Assembly (NCBI RefSeq): GCF_003255815.1
Contig: NC_037669.1
Coordinates: 130,177,215-130,241,214 of the forward strand
Length of the DNA stretch: 64,000 nt
Reading direction: 5' to 3'
Source: Theropithecus gelada
Taxonomy: Eukaryota; Chordata; Mammalia; Primates; Cercopithecidae
Shown here one piece after another: positions 21,545 to 33,589 of this stretch (position 1 is the first letter of the stretch; the number at the start of each line of letters is the position of its first letter). Under the pieces are notes generated by a model. The model searched no databases. It was not told the DNA's origin and saw nothing but the letters and a program-made list of their open reading frames with translations. The position numbers were made by a program, and so were the translations under genes.

Positions 21545-21660
21545 AACTCACTGTTCTGCCACTTGAGTGCCATTGGGCAAGTTACTGCATCAATCTCTTT
21601 GAGTCTCAGTAATATCACCTATGTAATACGTTTTACAGTTTAATTCCCATTTTTATAACT
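21545..21660 (+). mobile_element. MIR SINE fragment
   Basis: 'ctgttctgccacttgagtgc', 'cattgggcaagttactgcat' and 'ctttgagtctcagtaatatc' are the MIR central region in sense orientation. Confidence 0.85.
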
Positions 21661-21664
21661 GATC

Positions 21665-22255
21665 CTTCCTTCTCAATCCTTGTCTCAACTTTTCACCCTC
21701 ACCCATTGGTTTATTTTGAAGTAGAAGCAGCAATACATGACTTGTCAGGGGAGGGAGGGGTAAGTATAAGGCTGGGTGGAAGATATCTTCTTTAAAAAAA
21801 GTCTTGGAGAAGGAAAGGAGACTACAAAACAGCCTGGGAGTCAATTACCCTCTGTTGTCAAGAGAGAGATGAAGATTAATAATGCCCATTGAGGTGGAAG
21901 ACAGTACTAGCAATTAAAGGCCAGGAAAAGCAAGAGTCAGGAATGCAGATATGTAAGTAGCTTGATGTAGGAGACTAGCAAGTAGAAAAATCCTGACTGA
22001 TCCTAATACTAAGACATTGATTTCTTGCCCTTGATTTTACATACTTCTTGCATAAGGTGGGAATGATATGAAAAAGACGAAGTCAGGGTCAAGAGAATAC
22101 AGATAAGCAGAAAAGCAGCTGAAGCAAGTAAAAGTACAAAACCTGTTTGGCAATGGTTAGTCTTCAATCACTCTAATTTTTTGTTGTTGTTGTTTTGATT
22201 ATGTGATGGGGGCTACTGTTAGATGAGAAATAGCCTTCAAAGAGATAGCTATATG
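21665..22255. other. Unannotated, with a (TTG)n patch
   Basis: Short (GTT)n run at about 22182-22197. A sense MIR-like word is absent; nothing else is recognised. Confidence 0.45.
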
Positions 22256-22261
22256 TAGTCT

Positions 22262-22690
22262 TTACCACTCATTCAACCAATAAATATTGAATGATTACTG
22301 TGTTTCTGAAATTGGAGTAGTATCTATTCCAAAACACACAACAGACTCTGTTGTTCACCAGGACTCTTAGAATCTAGTCAGGCAGATATTACTTATATTC
22401 AAAAAAAATTCAAATTCAAAGTGTGTAGAAGAGGAATCGAAATGCTATATGAATTCAGAGGGGACAGAACCAACTGAGATAATGAAGAGATGTCTCATGG
22501 AGACAGAACTTCAGTTAAAACACATAGGATGAGTAATAGTTCAATAGATAAAAATGAAGGAGATAAATTTAGAAAGAATGTGCCAAAGTTAAAAAGCCAA
22601 AAACTTCAGATGCAGTTTTTGGCAGGAGTACTGAGTAAGCAAAACTCCTTAAAGGAAGAAGTGAGAGGTGAATCTGAAAACAAAGATACC
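22262..22690 (-). mobile_element. L2 LINE 3' region (antisense, decayed)
   Basis: 'cattcaaccaataaatattg', 'aatgattactgtgtttctga', 'aggactcttagaatctagtc' and 'aggcagatattac' fit antisense L2 3' UTR. Beyond about 22400 the similarity fades but order is compatible. Confidence 0.6.
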
Positions 22691-22699
22691 TAATAAAAT

Positions 22700-24545
22700 C
22701 AGTTAAAATAAAAGGGCTAATTCTGATTAAGAAAATGAAGAGGTTAGCATAGGTATAAATATGAATTGGTGAAGATCAGTTTCTTAATTCCACTGTAACT
22801 GGAGCATCTCTGTAGTTTGTTAAACATAAACTATAAAATGGACATTGCAGCAGCTATTTAGAGAAACTATTTTTGATACACAGGAATCTCATTTCTTCAA
22901 CTATAGAGTTTCACATACAAACACAATTTCCCCCAGTCCTCCAGTAATAATAATGCTAAAATGTTTCCAAGACTATATTAGAAATATATTTATCATAATA
23001 CAGAGGTGCTGATGATCTGATTTGGCAACACTTGGGCTGAGAACTAGTTCATCCTTCTTGGTGTTGAAATACAGAAATTCTAAATAACTTGAACATTGGG
23101 CATTAAGTTCTTTGTTCTCCAATTTTTATGTTGCAGCAAATTAGCAACTGTCATATAAACTGGTTTGGAAAAGGAATTTATGTAAACACTGAGTACAAAA
23201 AGAAGGGAGGTAGGTACAGCAGTAAAACCAGATGATTTTATGGGAAAGCTTGGAGAAGACAAAGGTAATTGAGGTCAAATATATCTTGGCTTCCTGCAAT
23301 GAATAAGTACAAACATGTGAAAAGGGACTGAAAAACCCAGAGGAGTCTGCTCTGCTATATTTGCATGAAATTAGAAAGAGGAGAGCTAAAATCAAATAAC
23401 TTATTTGATAATGAATGTGTTGTGATAAGATGCTTTAATAGATTCTCTGGGATAAACCTTGAAAGTCACTCTAATAAAGATAAATAGAGTAAAAATGACC
23501 CTATTTAGGATGATTTGGGATTTTTCTCTCCACATCTTAAGCACTGAAATACTCTAATTTTCTAAGAAAATGATGAGAACCAGAGGAATAAATCAATATT
23601 ATAAAGTCATAATCATTCCTACCATTTTATAATGGTCAAAACAAAATCACACTTCATGAATAAAATAAATGTAGTAAAACCATTCATAGACGTAGCAGTC
23701 AAAAGAAAGTTAACACTCAAGTTTTCCCTAATGTAGAAGGTTATTTTAACAGTAACAAAACCTAATGTCTAAGTCCTTTGGGTTTTACTAATTGATATAT
23801 ATTTTTGAAAACTAATCTATGACATCTATATTTGCTATAGCGACATCAATATTGTATAAAATTCTGAATTATATATAATTTTTAAAAATTACAATAGAAG
23901 AATAATTTATTGAGTTATTATTTGTACTTAATTCTGCCTGTAATTTGCTTTCACTCTTGTTTTAAAAAGTTATCCAGGTTTAAAATCTAAAGTTGTCTAA
24001 GGAACAGTTACCACTGTTTGTTTCTGAAAATCTAGATTTATTAAGGAAATTATGACAAATTATCCCAGAGAGGGATGAAAGAGGAAAGCCTCTGAGGTAA
24101 GTAGATGTGTTAGACATTAGTCCACAGATTAAAAACAGGAGGTTGTTTGGGGGGCTTGGAAGTTTCACTACCAAAGTTCTCTGCCTTCTCAGCGATGAGA
24201 ATTGGCAATGACTCCAAGGGGATGCTTGTCTAAAATCCTTGTTCTCAGCAAAAGCTCCCTTCAAGAGACTCTGTGAGTTTAGATAATAGGATCACCAAAT
24301 CTATGATGACAGGAAATACCTCACTCCACATTAAATACTGTTGACCTTTCCAAGACCTGGGGAGGAGAGGAGTGGAGGAAAGAGAATCCCAGTAAAAACT
24401 GAGACTGAATTTCCCATCAACCCAATGGAATGAGAGCTTAGAGTCAGATTCATTTGTATTTATAAAAGGTATTGTGACATTTCTTGCACACTTACTTTGT
24501 CAGTACAATTTATGCTTGCAACTGAGTAAATGCATCATGTGGTAA
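22700..24545. other. Unannotated AT-rich sequence
   Basis: I see no recognised repeat or gene; open frames on the - strand (23080-23395, 23980-24264) look like chance. Confidence 0.4.
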
Positions 24546-24565
24546 AAATGAGCCATCTTGTTTCT

Positions 24566-24890
24566 TTCTTTTCCTTTCTTTCTTTTTTTTTTTTTTTTTT
24601 TTTTGAGACATAGTCTCACTCTGTCACCCAAATTGGAGTGCAGTGGCATGATCTCAGCTCACTGCAACCACTGCCTCCCGGGTTTAAGCAATTCCCATGC
24701 TTTAGCCTCCTGAGTAGCTGGGATTACAGGTGCATGCCACCATCACGCCCAGCTAATTTTTTGTATTTTTAGTAGAGATGGGGTTTCACCATGTTGCCCA
24801 GGCTGGTCTCGAACTCCTGAGCTCCGGCAATCCGCCTGCCTCAGCCTCCCAAAGTGCTGGGATTAAAACCATGAGCCACCACACCTGGCC
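24566..24890 (-). mobile_element. AluS
   Basis: A tail of mixed TTTC/T (24566-24604), then 'gagacatagtctcactctgt', both monomers, ending 'gccaccacacctggcc'. Imperfect target-site duplication 'gagccatcttgtttc' (24550-24564) and 'aagtcatcttatttc' (24891-24905). The TTTC units are a tail-born microsatellite. Confidence 0.95.
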
Positions 24891-24905
24891 AAGTCATCTT
24901 ATTTC

Positions 24906-26395
24906 TAATTAAATACAACAATTTATATCTACAGTTGTAGCATTTTGAAGCTAAAGAGTATCTTGGCTTATAGGTCTTGTTTAACAATTGGGAAACAAAA
25001 AGTTAAGATAAAAATTCACGTTTTTCCTCAAAAAATAATAACTTTTACTTTGCAATTTTTTCTATTAGAATGTATTCAGTTATATTTTTGTGCTTTTGCC
25101 ATCCATCTTTACTTGCTACAGAATGCAAGAAACTTCAAATTGTCATCTTTAGTCTTTCCCATATGCCCAGGAAAAGTTCCCATTTTGACTTCTAATAAAG
25201 TGACATTTATTATTTGAAAATGCTTATCATAGATGATGTATTATTTAAATTATCATTAATTTCTGCCAAGAAAATACTCTCTAGAAAGTGCTGGGTTCAG
25301 CCAATTGAAATTTAGAAGTCAACTTTGCATATTGAGACCATTTTGTTTTAAGATTACCATTATTCTCAACTTTTTGTTAGTTCCCTAGAAGATACCGCTT
25401 TCATTTTTCCTTTTTTCTTGGCAATAAATAAGTACTCTGGGGTACTTATTTATGGCATTCAAGTTGACAAATGAGTTAATAGAAGAAAAAAAATCCACTG
25501 CTGGTTGTTAGGAGATAACAATTTAGTCACTAACTTGCAATGAACTCTTAGGCAATTTGTAATTTATTGAACTTCAGTTTTCTTAACTGTACCAAAAGTA
25601 AATATATGTTTGCTAACATTCCTTTCAGATTTTATACTCAACTTCTCTCACTAAACAGTAATCAAACAAACCAATCAACCAATAGAAGGTGAGGAAAAGT
25701 TAAATCTGTTAATCTTAGGACATTAGAATATGATTCTTCTCCAATATTTACATAATCCTCTAAAGAATCTCAGGACCTCAACATTATTCTTATTTTCCTG
25801 ATAACTTTCTTAGAAAAATAACTTTATTTTTCTAACACATTTATTGGACTTATTGGAAGTATTAAAGTGTAAAAATGTGGCAGAAAAAATATCCAAAAGT
25901 TAGAAATAAGACAGAATGATAAGGGTGATGACTGTTAATATTAATGTCAAGAGCATTTTCTGATAGTTCCATTGTATTAATTCTTTTTACTCTCTTGAGG
26001 AAATGTAACTTTGTATGACATACTATCAATAAATGATTCAGGCCTAAGCATTTTACAGCCCTGTAAAGTCAGAGGTTAGTTTGTAGAAAACTGATAAGCG
26101 ATGATTTTTCTACCTTGCCTGGTAGAGATTGTTTACCTAGCATTGTCCTATAGGACATAAGCCTTATATCATTATTTCTTTCCTTGTTGACTATATAAAT
26201 CTCAGTTCTTCATAGATTCCTCAAAGACAATCCTTGTCACTCTGCTTGTTACCTCACTGATGAGTTAAATTAAAGATTAAGCCATGTTTGTTATCTATTT
26301 CTGTGAGGCTATGTTTTAACAGTTTAGAAACTGATCTTTTAGAAGCAGGATACTCCTTTCTTTAAGGAAGCACTAGCAAAACCCAATCTATAGAC
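24906..26395. other. Unannotated AT-rich sequence
   Basis: I see no recognised repeat, exon or RNA gene. Confidence 0.4.
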
Positions 26396-26410
26396 CAGTT
26401 CTCTACATTG

Positions 26411-26443
<33 letters not shown>

Positions 26444-26725
26444 GTCAGTTTCACTCTTTTCACCCAGGCTGGAGTGCAATGGCATGATATTAACTCATTA
26501 CAACCTCCACCTCCCGGGTTCAAGCGATTCTCCTGCCTCAGCCTCCCAAGTAGCTTGGATTACAGGCGACTGCCACCATGCCCAGCTAATTTTTCTATTT
26601 TTAGTAGAGACAGGGTTTTACCATGTAGTCCAGGCTGGTACTGAACTCCTGACCTCAGATGATCCACCTGCCTGAGGCCTCCCAAAGTGCTGGAATTACA
26701 GGCACAAGCCACTGTGCCCAGCCCC
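26411..26725 (-). mobile_element. AluS
   Basis: Split T run, 'ttcactcttttcacccaggc', 'cacctcccgggttcaagcga' and an end of 'gccactgtgcccagcc'. Target-site duplication 'ttctctacatt' at 26399-26409 and 26728-26738. Confidence 0.95.
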
Positions 26726-26739
26726 ATTCTCTACATTTC

Positions 26740-29360
26740 TAAAGCTCCACCTTGTTAAAATAAATTCCATAGATGGCATTGATCACATCTCCATGAAATC
26801 TATAACTAAAGAATCTGTTTCCTCACTGCATTTACTTCTCTATTATAATGCCTATCTATATATATAAATCTTTTGCTTTTCATCAAAATTGGTTGTTACT
26901 TCTCCCCTTAGCTTAACTGAAGCCAAGAACAAATCTTGAGAATTCACCCATTATACTCTTTTTATTTTTTATTTAACAGAAAACAGCTTGTCTCCTTAAC
27001 TGTAAAGAATAAAGTGACAGAAATTAAATGAGTTTCTAAATTTAAAGCAGATATGTTGTTGCTAAAGCAACCAGAATCTATAATTATATAAGGCAGATAA
27101 TCTCCTATGATGAAAACACAACTAAACATGCTAGCAATGAACTGATCTTTGAAATTATAATTATTGAAAGAAATGAATAAATGACATTTTACAATTTACT
27201 GGAGAGAACAGTGCCAGTTAAAGGGATAATCTGTTCTTGTTATCTTTATCTTAAGAAAACTGAAAACATTTTTTTTAAAACATGCCTTTAGACATAGAGG
27301 AGATTAATATAAAACCCTAGGGGCCCCAGAAGGAAATCACAAATGCTTTTCTGAGATCAACCACAGTCATCATATGGCAAAAGTTGCTATGGTAACTCCC
27401 AGATATACTGCCAATAAAATTGACCCTGGTCTTCATTTTATTCTAAATATCTGATACATGAAACACAGTGACTATGATCAGATTACTGAGAGCATGTTCA
27501 TTAATGCACAAATATAACACCAAAATTGTAAAGCTAACGACTAGCGGTGTTATTCTCAATTGAGATTGACCTACTATTTATTAAAACTTGTTTGTGTTAT
27601 ACGGTTTGTGATGTGTGGTTTGTTTTTATTATCGGTTGTTTGTTCTATTTTGTTTTAGTTGCTTTTTCTTCAATATATTTAATTCCTTTTTTTTAAAAAA
27701 AAAAAACCTCTCATTTTCTTTTTTATCTAAAGTTCAACAAACAAACTGAAGTCTGTAAGTTACGGCAAAACTAGGCTAAGGGTTATACATTCTATTCTTC
27801 AGCTGTCCTGCCAAACTGTAAGGGGCTTGGAGTATTATACTATTCACTTTACCTTGAAATATTTATTTTCTCTCTCAAATTTCCCTATTAGAACGTTTGT
27901 TGAAATGTGTGACTTGGCATTCAAACAATTTAGAAATTGTTCAAAAAAAAAAAAAAAAAAAGATTAAATTCAAGTATCACGCTTGTTCTTACTGTCAGTT
28001 GCACAACATTATACATCATTTTTAATGCAAAAGTTGATGCCTGATACTGTGGAAGGTATTTTATTTTGTTTACTTCCAAAAGATTTATTGTCTATGTCAA
28101 AAGCACTCACTTGCCACTACATAGTAAAAAGGTTCTTAGGCCTGATTTCTTGTAAATATTCTGAGGTTTCCGCTTGGGAAGTGAAACATACTAAGCACAT
28201 GTAAGAAAGAATTTTAAAAATGCAAATCTCTTCTTTCTTCTCTTAATCTTCCTTCCCCTCATGAACAATTGAAGGTCAAAGTCCAATAGATCCAAGCAAA
28301 GTAACTAGGCAAGAAAGAGGGATGCAGCCACAGTTGCTGGAGTAGGGTTTAGAACTGAGGGGTATGAGCAGGGAAACTGCCTGGCTTGGAGAGGAGTGTG
28401 GGAGCCCAGAAAGCACAAGGAAGATTTTTGTGTAGGAAAGTGGTCCAGCACTGGGATGATGACGATATGCGTACAAGGCAACTTGAGTTGTCAGAGCCAC
28501 TATAGGGTGAGGAAGGCATTCAATTAAGGTAGAAAGAGGGAATTGATAGTGGGTGTCACAGTGCACGATGGTTAGATGGAGTCTCCAAAATGGATATCCC
28601 AGAATGGGTAGTCAGAGCTGGGTGGGGAGGGGTTCTGCCCTCATAAGGGGGTGGTGATAGAAATGGAAGATGGATTACATACAAGGTTGATTAAATAAGT
28701 CACTATATTAAACATAGTGGAAATAAGTTTCTCACTGTTAGAAAAGAACATTAAAAATATAGAAAGGGAAAAATTCAAAATGAACCCTGTGATGCTGAAT
28801 TTCATCGGATATATTAGGGGAAACATGTTTTTGGTATGTAGCAATAGACACAGAAATAAATATAGATGTAAATCAATCTGTATATATTGTAGGAGAAAAG
28901 AAATTTTCGTTTCAATCACTAAGTTCATGGCTGTGGCCTCTATAAGAAAAAACAGATGAACAATAGAAAACCTTAAATGTATTTAATATAAATTTTATGT
29001 GACATGTAAGCCTTCAGAAATGAGGACCCAAAGAAACAGGAAAATCTGTGTATTTTTATGCTTAGGTTTGATGAAGAATGAACAGTTATGAGGTAACATA
29101 ATTGAAGAATAAAATAGTATAGTCTGATTGTAATAAACTGGGGGAAGTTTAGCAAGGCCTGTTTGTTCAGATTCTTTTCTGTGTCTTCAGAGATAAGCAT
29201 GTTCTATTCCTCCATGTATGTGAAGGGTGCCTCTCAAATAGGGTGGGTTTATGACTGGCTTCAAGGGAGGAGGGTGAGGGGAAGGCAAGAGATTTCTTCC
29301 TGCTTCTGCTATTTTCTCAAATGCCAAGATGCAATAGTTTTAAGATAGTGTCCTCTGAAC
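26740..29360. other. Unannotated sequence with homopolymer runs
   Basis: No named repeat is recognised. T9 next to A12 occurs at about 27686-27706. An A20 run occurs at 27942-27961 without a clear retrocopied body upstream. The segment 28250-28650 is G-rich on the + strand and noncoding in appearance. Confidence 0.4.
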
Positions 29361-29364
29361 CCAA

Positions 29365-29394
29365 TCCGTGTGTCTGTGTGTGTGTGTGTGTGTG
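29365..29394 (+). repeat. (TG)n microsatellite
   Basis: Interrupted TG/TC then about 11 TG units. Confidence 0.95.
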
Positions 29395-29639
29395 CATCCA
29401 TAATAAATGTGTGCATATATAGAAGACCAGAATATGACACCCTAAAATATATCTATTTGTCATAAGGATTATTTTTTGGCTGATTATTTTGAGAAATTAC
29501 AGACATAAAAGAAGCTCTAAAAATAGAGTAGAAGTTACTCTTCTGTAAGTGAAATTTATATCTGTAAAAGAAATCTCTACTTGTAAGGATGTCTCTCTGT
29601 AGCAGGAAGAGAAGGATGACTCTAAAATACTAGATACTC

Positions 29640-29953
29640 GGCCGGGCGCGGTGGCTCAAGCCTGTAATCCTAGCACTTTGGGAGGCCGAGACGGGCGGAT
29701 CACGAGGTCAGGAGATCGAGACCATCCTGGCTAACACCATGAAACCCCGTCTCTACTAAAAATACAAAAAACTAGCCGGACGAGGTGGCGGGCGCCTGTA
29801 GTCCCAGCTACTTGGGAGGCTGAGGCAGGAGAATGGCGTAAACCCGGGAGGCGGAGCTTGCAGTGAGCTGAGATCCAGCCACTGTACTCCAGCCCGGGCT
29901 ACCGAGCAAGACTCCGTCTCAAAAAAAAAAAAAAATAAAAAAAAAAATAAAAT
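29640..29953 (+). mobile_element. Young Alu of Old World monkey type (AluYRa-like)
   Basis: Full-length, CpG-rich, beginning 'ggccgggcgcggtggctcaa' with an A/AAAAT tail. Diagnostic-looking features: 'ggctcaagcctgtaat', 'aactagccgg' and 'gagctgagatccagccactg', in which several bases of the AluY 'gagccgagatcgcgccactg' are replaced or shortened. These are, to my knowledge, cercopithecoid AluYR/YRa features. A perfect 16-bp target-site duplication 'aaaatactagatactc' is at 29624-29639 and 29954-29969. Confidence 0.95.
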
Positions 29954-29969
29954 AAAATACTAGATACTC

Positions 29970-30365
29970 AAACAGATGAAGATAGCACTGATTAAGTCTG
30001 CATAATAAACCTTGCTCTTGTTTACCGTGCCCTTTTTTGGTCAAATCTCCATTGCTGGGCTTCCCCTCAGCCTTCTTCTTTGTTTCATTGGACAAATGTA
30101 TTTAAGCTTGAATTCAGTGCCACCTCCTGGAGATTTACTCATTTCTCTGGGTATCTCCCATGTATACATGAGGTATATATGTTATTAAATTTCTGTTTGT
30201 TTTTCTCCTGACAATATGTTTTTTGGTGTAGAGATCTATTCCAATTAAGAATCTTGTAAGGTAGAGAGAAATTTTTTTTGCTTCTACAAGCATATGTATG
30301 TGTGTGTGTTTCTTTAACTAACTCTTTGAGTAGTGACACCCCAAAAGTGATGAAAATATTGGTTT
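29970..30365. other. Unannotated sequence
   Basis: I see no recognised repeat or exon. Confidence 0.4.
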
Positions 30366-30369
30366 TTAA

Positions 30370-31372
30370 ATGCCATTTTCTACTAAAAGAAATCAGGGCT
30401 CCTCAGAAGAAAAAAAAAAGTTGACCCCAAGGCTCTGGTATAGGAGGTACAAAAAAAGTATTGCTCTGCCAGGAAGTATGAAAGTGCTTCAGGATTAATG
30501 GGAACACATCAAGAGAACAACAACCACAACAACAAAAAGTCAACCTGAAGGAATTCCCACTGGCCAAAATGACTCAATGTGAGCTTCAAAATAAACGATA
30601 ATTAACAGATTATAAACCACTGGATAACACAGGAAATCATTCATGCTGAAACATATAAGTAAATAAGTAAATTGATAGCTTAATCAGAAACAGGATATTT
30701 ATATTGCTTTAAGTTACCTCCCCACAAAATTTATGAGAACAAAAGGGAAAAAGTATAATTTTACAGAGGAGAAGCCTGGCAGACACCACTATAATCAAAT
30801 GATCAGAGCGAACATCATCAGCAATGGGACAAATTGAAATTGCACACACCTGATAGGATTCAATGACAACACAGTATTACATCTATTATATTCCTGCAAA
30901 AATGCATATCCTGCCTCTAGTTATAAGGAAAAGTCAGAAAACCGAAATTGCAGGATATTCTACAAACTAGTTGGGTATGCACTTCAAAAGTATCAAGGTC
31001 ATGAATGTCAAAGAAAGTCTGAGAAACTGTTCTAGAATGAGAAGGAGGCAACTAAATGCAAATGATTCTGCACTGCATCATTTTATTATCAAAGATATAG
31101 TTGGGACAATGAGTGAAACTTGAACAGGGTCTGAGAACTAGGTTGCATTATGTATCAATACTATTATTCTGATTTTGATGGTTTTATTGCAATATGTAGA
31201 AGAATTGTACATTGTAGGAAATCTTCACTAACACATCTGTGAAGGACAACGTATCATCCACTTAGTTTCAAATAATTCAGGAGAAAAAAGGTTTTTGTAC
31301 TGGACTTATTACAACTTTTCTGAAAGTTTGAAATTTTTTTCAAAACATAAACATCATAGTTGGAGAAATTCA
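30370..31372 (+). mobile_element. L1M-type LINE 3' UTR (sense)
   Basis: Landmarks in order: 'aaagtcaacctgaaggaatt', 'caaggtcatgaatgtcaaag' plus 'aaagtctgagaaactgttct', 'aggaggcaactaaatgcaaa', 'gaacagggtctgagaactag' and a tail region 'ttacaacttttctgaaagtt' + 'tttcaaaacataaac'. This is the 3' end of an L1MC/L1ME-like element, without ORF2. Confidence 0.75.
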
Positions 31373-31374
31373 AA

Positions 31375-32425
31375 ATAAAAAAGAGCAATTATTTTTACCC
31401 TTCTTCCTTTAGTCCTCTCCCCATCCTTTCTCCATGTCAAAATTATAGTACTACAAAAGTGTTAAATCATTACTTCATGATAAGAAACAGGCTTTCGTGG
31501 AATTTAAGACTTTGGGTCAATTTCCCTTACCTTTTTTTCTTTTTTGATGTTATAAACCATAATGTTATTTTAACATTATCTTTGCAGCTCTTTGAAAAAG
31601 TTTAAGAAAACCAGAAGCTATTGACACAAAATATAATACTGAGCTTGTTGATAGAAATATTTAAGAATGGAAAGCTATATTTTTATCGACATTACAAATA
31701 GAAATTTATCATAATTACTTCTAGCAAATATTTTGGCAAACCTACTTGAAGGCCAAAAAATAATATGCTAGAACCAAAATGTTTTGAGAACAGTCACTAA
31801 TTTCTACAAACTTAAGATATCTGTGTGGACAAGGTCTGGCATATATGTGTGAGGACAAATTAATAGTAATAAACTAGATATTTTAAAGAATCAAGGATAA
31901 TTATAATTGCAAGCAATTCAAAAATTGTACCAAGACTAATTTCTTAAAGCCAATTGAATACAAAGTTAAGACAATTTATCAATCAGATTTTGTTGTATTA
32001 TTTCTCATTGGAAAAAATGGCTTTTTATACTATGTATTTGATACGATGTATCAAATGGCTTTTTATACCATGTATTCTGATTTTGTGTCAATATAGCTGT
32101 TTTTAACATTCAGCAATTTAAAACTAATCTTTTAAAATATAATGCTTAATAAAATTAAGAATTTCTTTTTTGTTCAATTCATTAGGTACTTTTATAGTTT
32201 TAATTTCGAGGAAAATTCTAAATCATATCTCAAATTTTATTATTAGAAACATTTTTTAATGTTTAAAATGTCACAACTATTGAGCTCAATTTCATTACCT
32301 CAAACAATTACAATGTGAAAGTGTCACATTATACTCAAGTGAGTCAATTCAGTTCAATATGTAGAATGAAAATATGTGCTCTGTCCACTATCTTTCTTTC
32401 TAAGAAGAGAATATTGATGTGGCAA
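31375..32425. other. Unannotated AT-rich sequence
   Basis: No recognised element. Words around 31990-32080 ('ggctttttatac' and 'atgtatttgatacgatgtat') repeat locally. Confidence 0.4.
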
Positions 32426-32430
32426 AATAC

Positions 32431-32512
32431 ATTCAAATGGAAATTAATGTGTAAGTAAATATTGTCAGTAAATATTCCATTCAAATGGAAATTAATGTGT
32501 AGGTAAATAAAA
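32431..32512 (+). repeat. 48-bp tandem duplication, about 1.7 copies
   Basis: 'attcaaatggaaattaatgt' followed by 'gta(a/g)gtaaat' occurs at 32431 and 32479, with one difference in the 31 shared bases. The two copies flank 'attgtcagtaaatattcc'. Confidence 0.93.
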
Positions 32513-32673
32513 AGAGGGTGAGCAATGAGCACTGTGTTAATTTGTAGGTATTTTCTCAAACATAACTAATTGATGTGAGCAAGCTTGAATGACTCTGTTA
32601 GTATTTCACATTGACCGTAACAAAATTCAGATTTGTTTTAAATCCCTAAATGTTAGTTCTACACATCAGTGTT

Positions 32674-32696
32674 TCTCTCTCTCTCGCCCCCCCGCC

Positions 32697-32744
<48 letters not shown>

Positions 32745-32776
32745 TGTGACAGAGAGGGAGAGAAAGAGAGAGAGAG
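32674..32776 (+). repeat. Compound microsatellite (CT)n-C-rich-(TG)n-(GA)n
   Basis: (CT)n at 32674-32685, C-rich 'gcccccccgcctcc', about 22 TG units with one TA (32700-32748), then GA-rich 'gagagggagagaaagagaga'. The flanking CT and GA blocks are complementary, and the TG core alternates purine and pyrimidine. Short open frames across it are artefacts. Confidence 0.97.
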
Positions 32777-32779
32777 TTG

Positions 32780-33585
32780 GGGCAGAAAGAAGGGTAATTC
32801 TTCCAACAAATAGAATATTCCAGATTTTTTGTGAATATGCTCAAGCTTCATTTTCTCCCAAATGTAATCTGATATTTGATCATTCATTTACATATTCTGT
32901 ATCTTAAGGCAAATGACTGTTAGCCGTGAAGAAGAAAGAATCTCAACAAGAACTTGAGAGTAAAGAAGAAATTGTTGAAAACAAAAGAGTTTGTAAATTC
33001 AGTAAAACTCTGCACAAAAGCAGTTGCCTTCTCAGTGAGTTGAGATTAATACAAACATGAAAGAATTGTCTCTTGTCAACTTTATGTGGAGAACCCAGTC
33101 ATCCATTTGTGATATAATAAATTTAGAAGTCCAGGTGATGTAGGAGATACGTGGAAACATGGGCCAGAGCATTCAGTTACCTTTCAAATTTATTTTCTCA
33201 CACATGGATGACCATTCAGTTCAAATGAAAGCAAAGAAGCATAACACATCTACAAATATGTCCACGAAATGTTTGCTTTGGTTTCAGAGTTTCTCTTTTT
33301 TCTTTTTTCTCAATTTGGCATGCTTCAAAAGAAGTATTCAGTTGTCTAAAATTTACAGCAGCAGATCAGATATCATATCATCTGACATTAGATACACATA
33401 GGACAGTACCACACCTGAATCAGAATTCTTAAATGGCAGACACACTAGGACATGGTAAAATAAACTACATGTAAAGGTATTCTTGAAGAGAACCATCCAA
33501 ATAAAAAATGTGGGAATAAAATAAACTGTGTTGGAAGATGTTTTTTTAAATGCATCTAATGGTAAAAGTGAGCCTTTTACCATTA
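32780..33585. other. Unannotated sequence
   Basis: I see no recognised repeat or exon. The L1 below may begin slightly before 33590. Confidence 0.4.
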
Positions 33586-33589
33586 AAAA

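Noticed and set aside
27725..27961. Possible processed pseudogene ending in an A20 run
   Set aside because: No recognisable transcript body, polyadenylation signal next to the run, or target-site duplication could be found.
28641..28928. 95-codon antisense open frame with hydrophobic stretches
   Set aside because: AT-rich composition explains the hydrophobic codons; no repeat family or domain fits and no splice context supports it.
29365..29394. Direct-repeat arrays (here and at 15857-15896) as CRISPR-like
   Set aside because: Simple dinucleotide microsatellites without spacers, in a eukaryotic genome.
32589..32907. Four overlapping open frames
   Set aside because: Created by the (TG)n/(CA)n microsatellite, giving Cys-Val or His-Thr runs.
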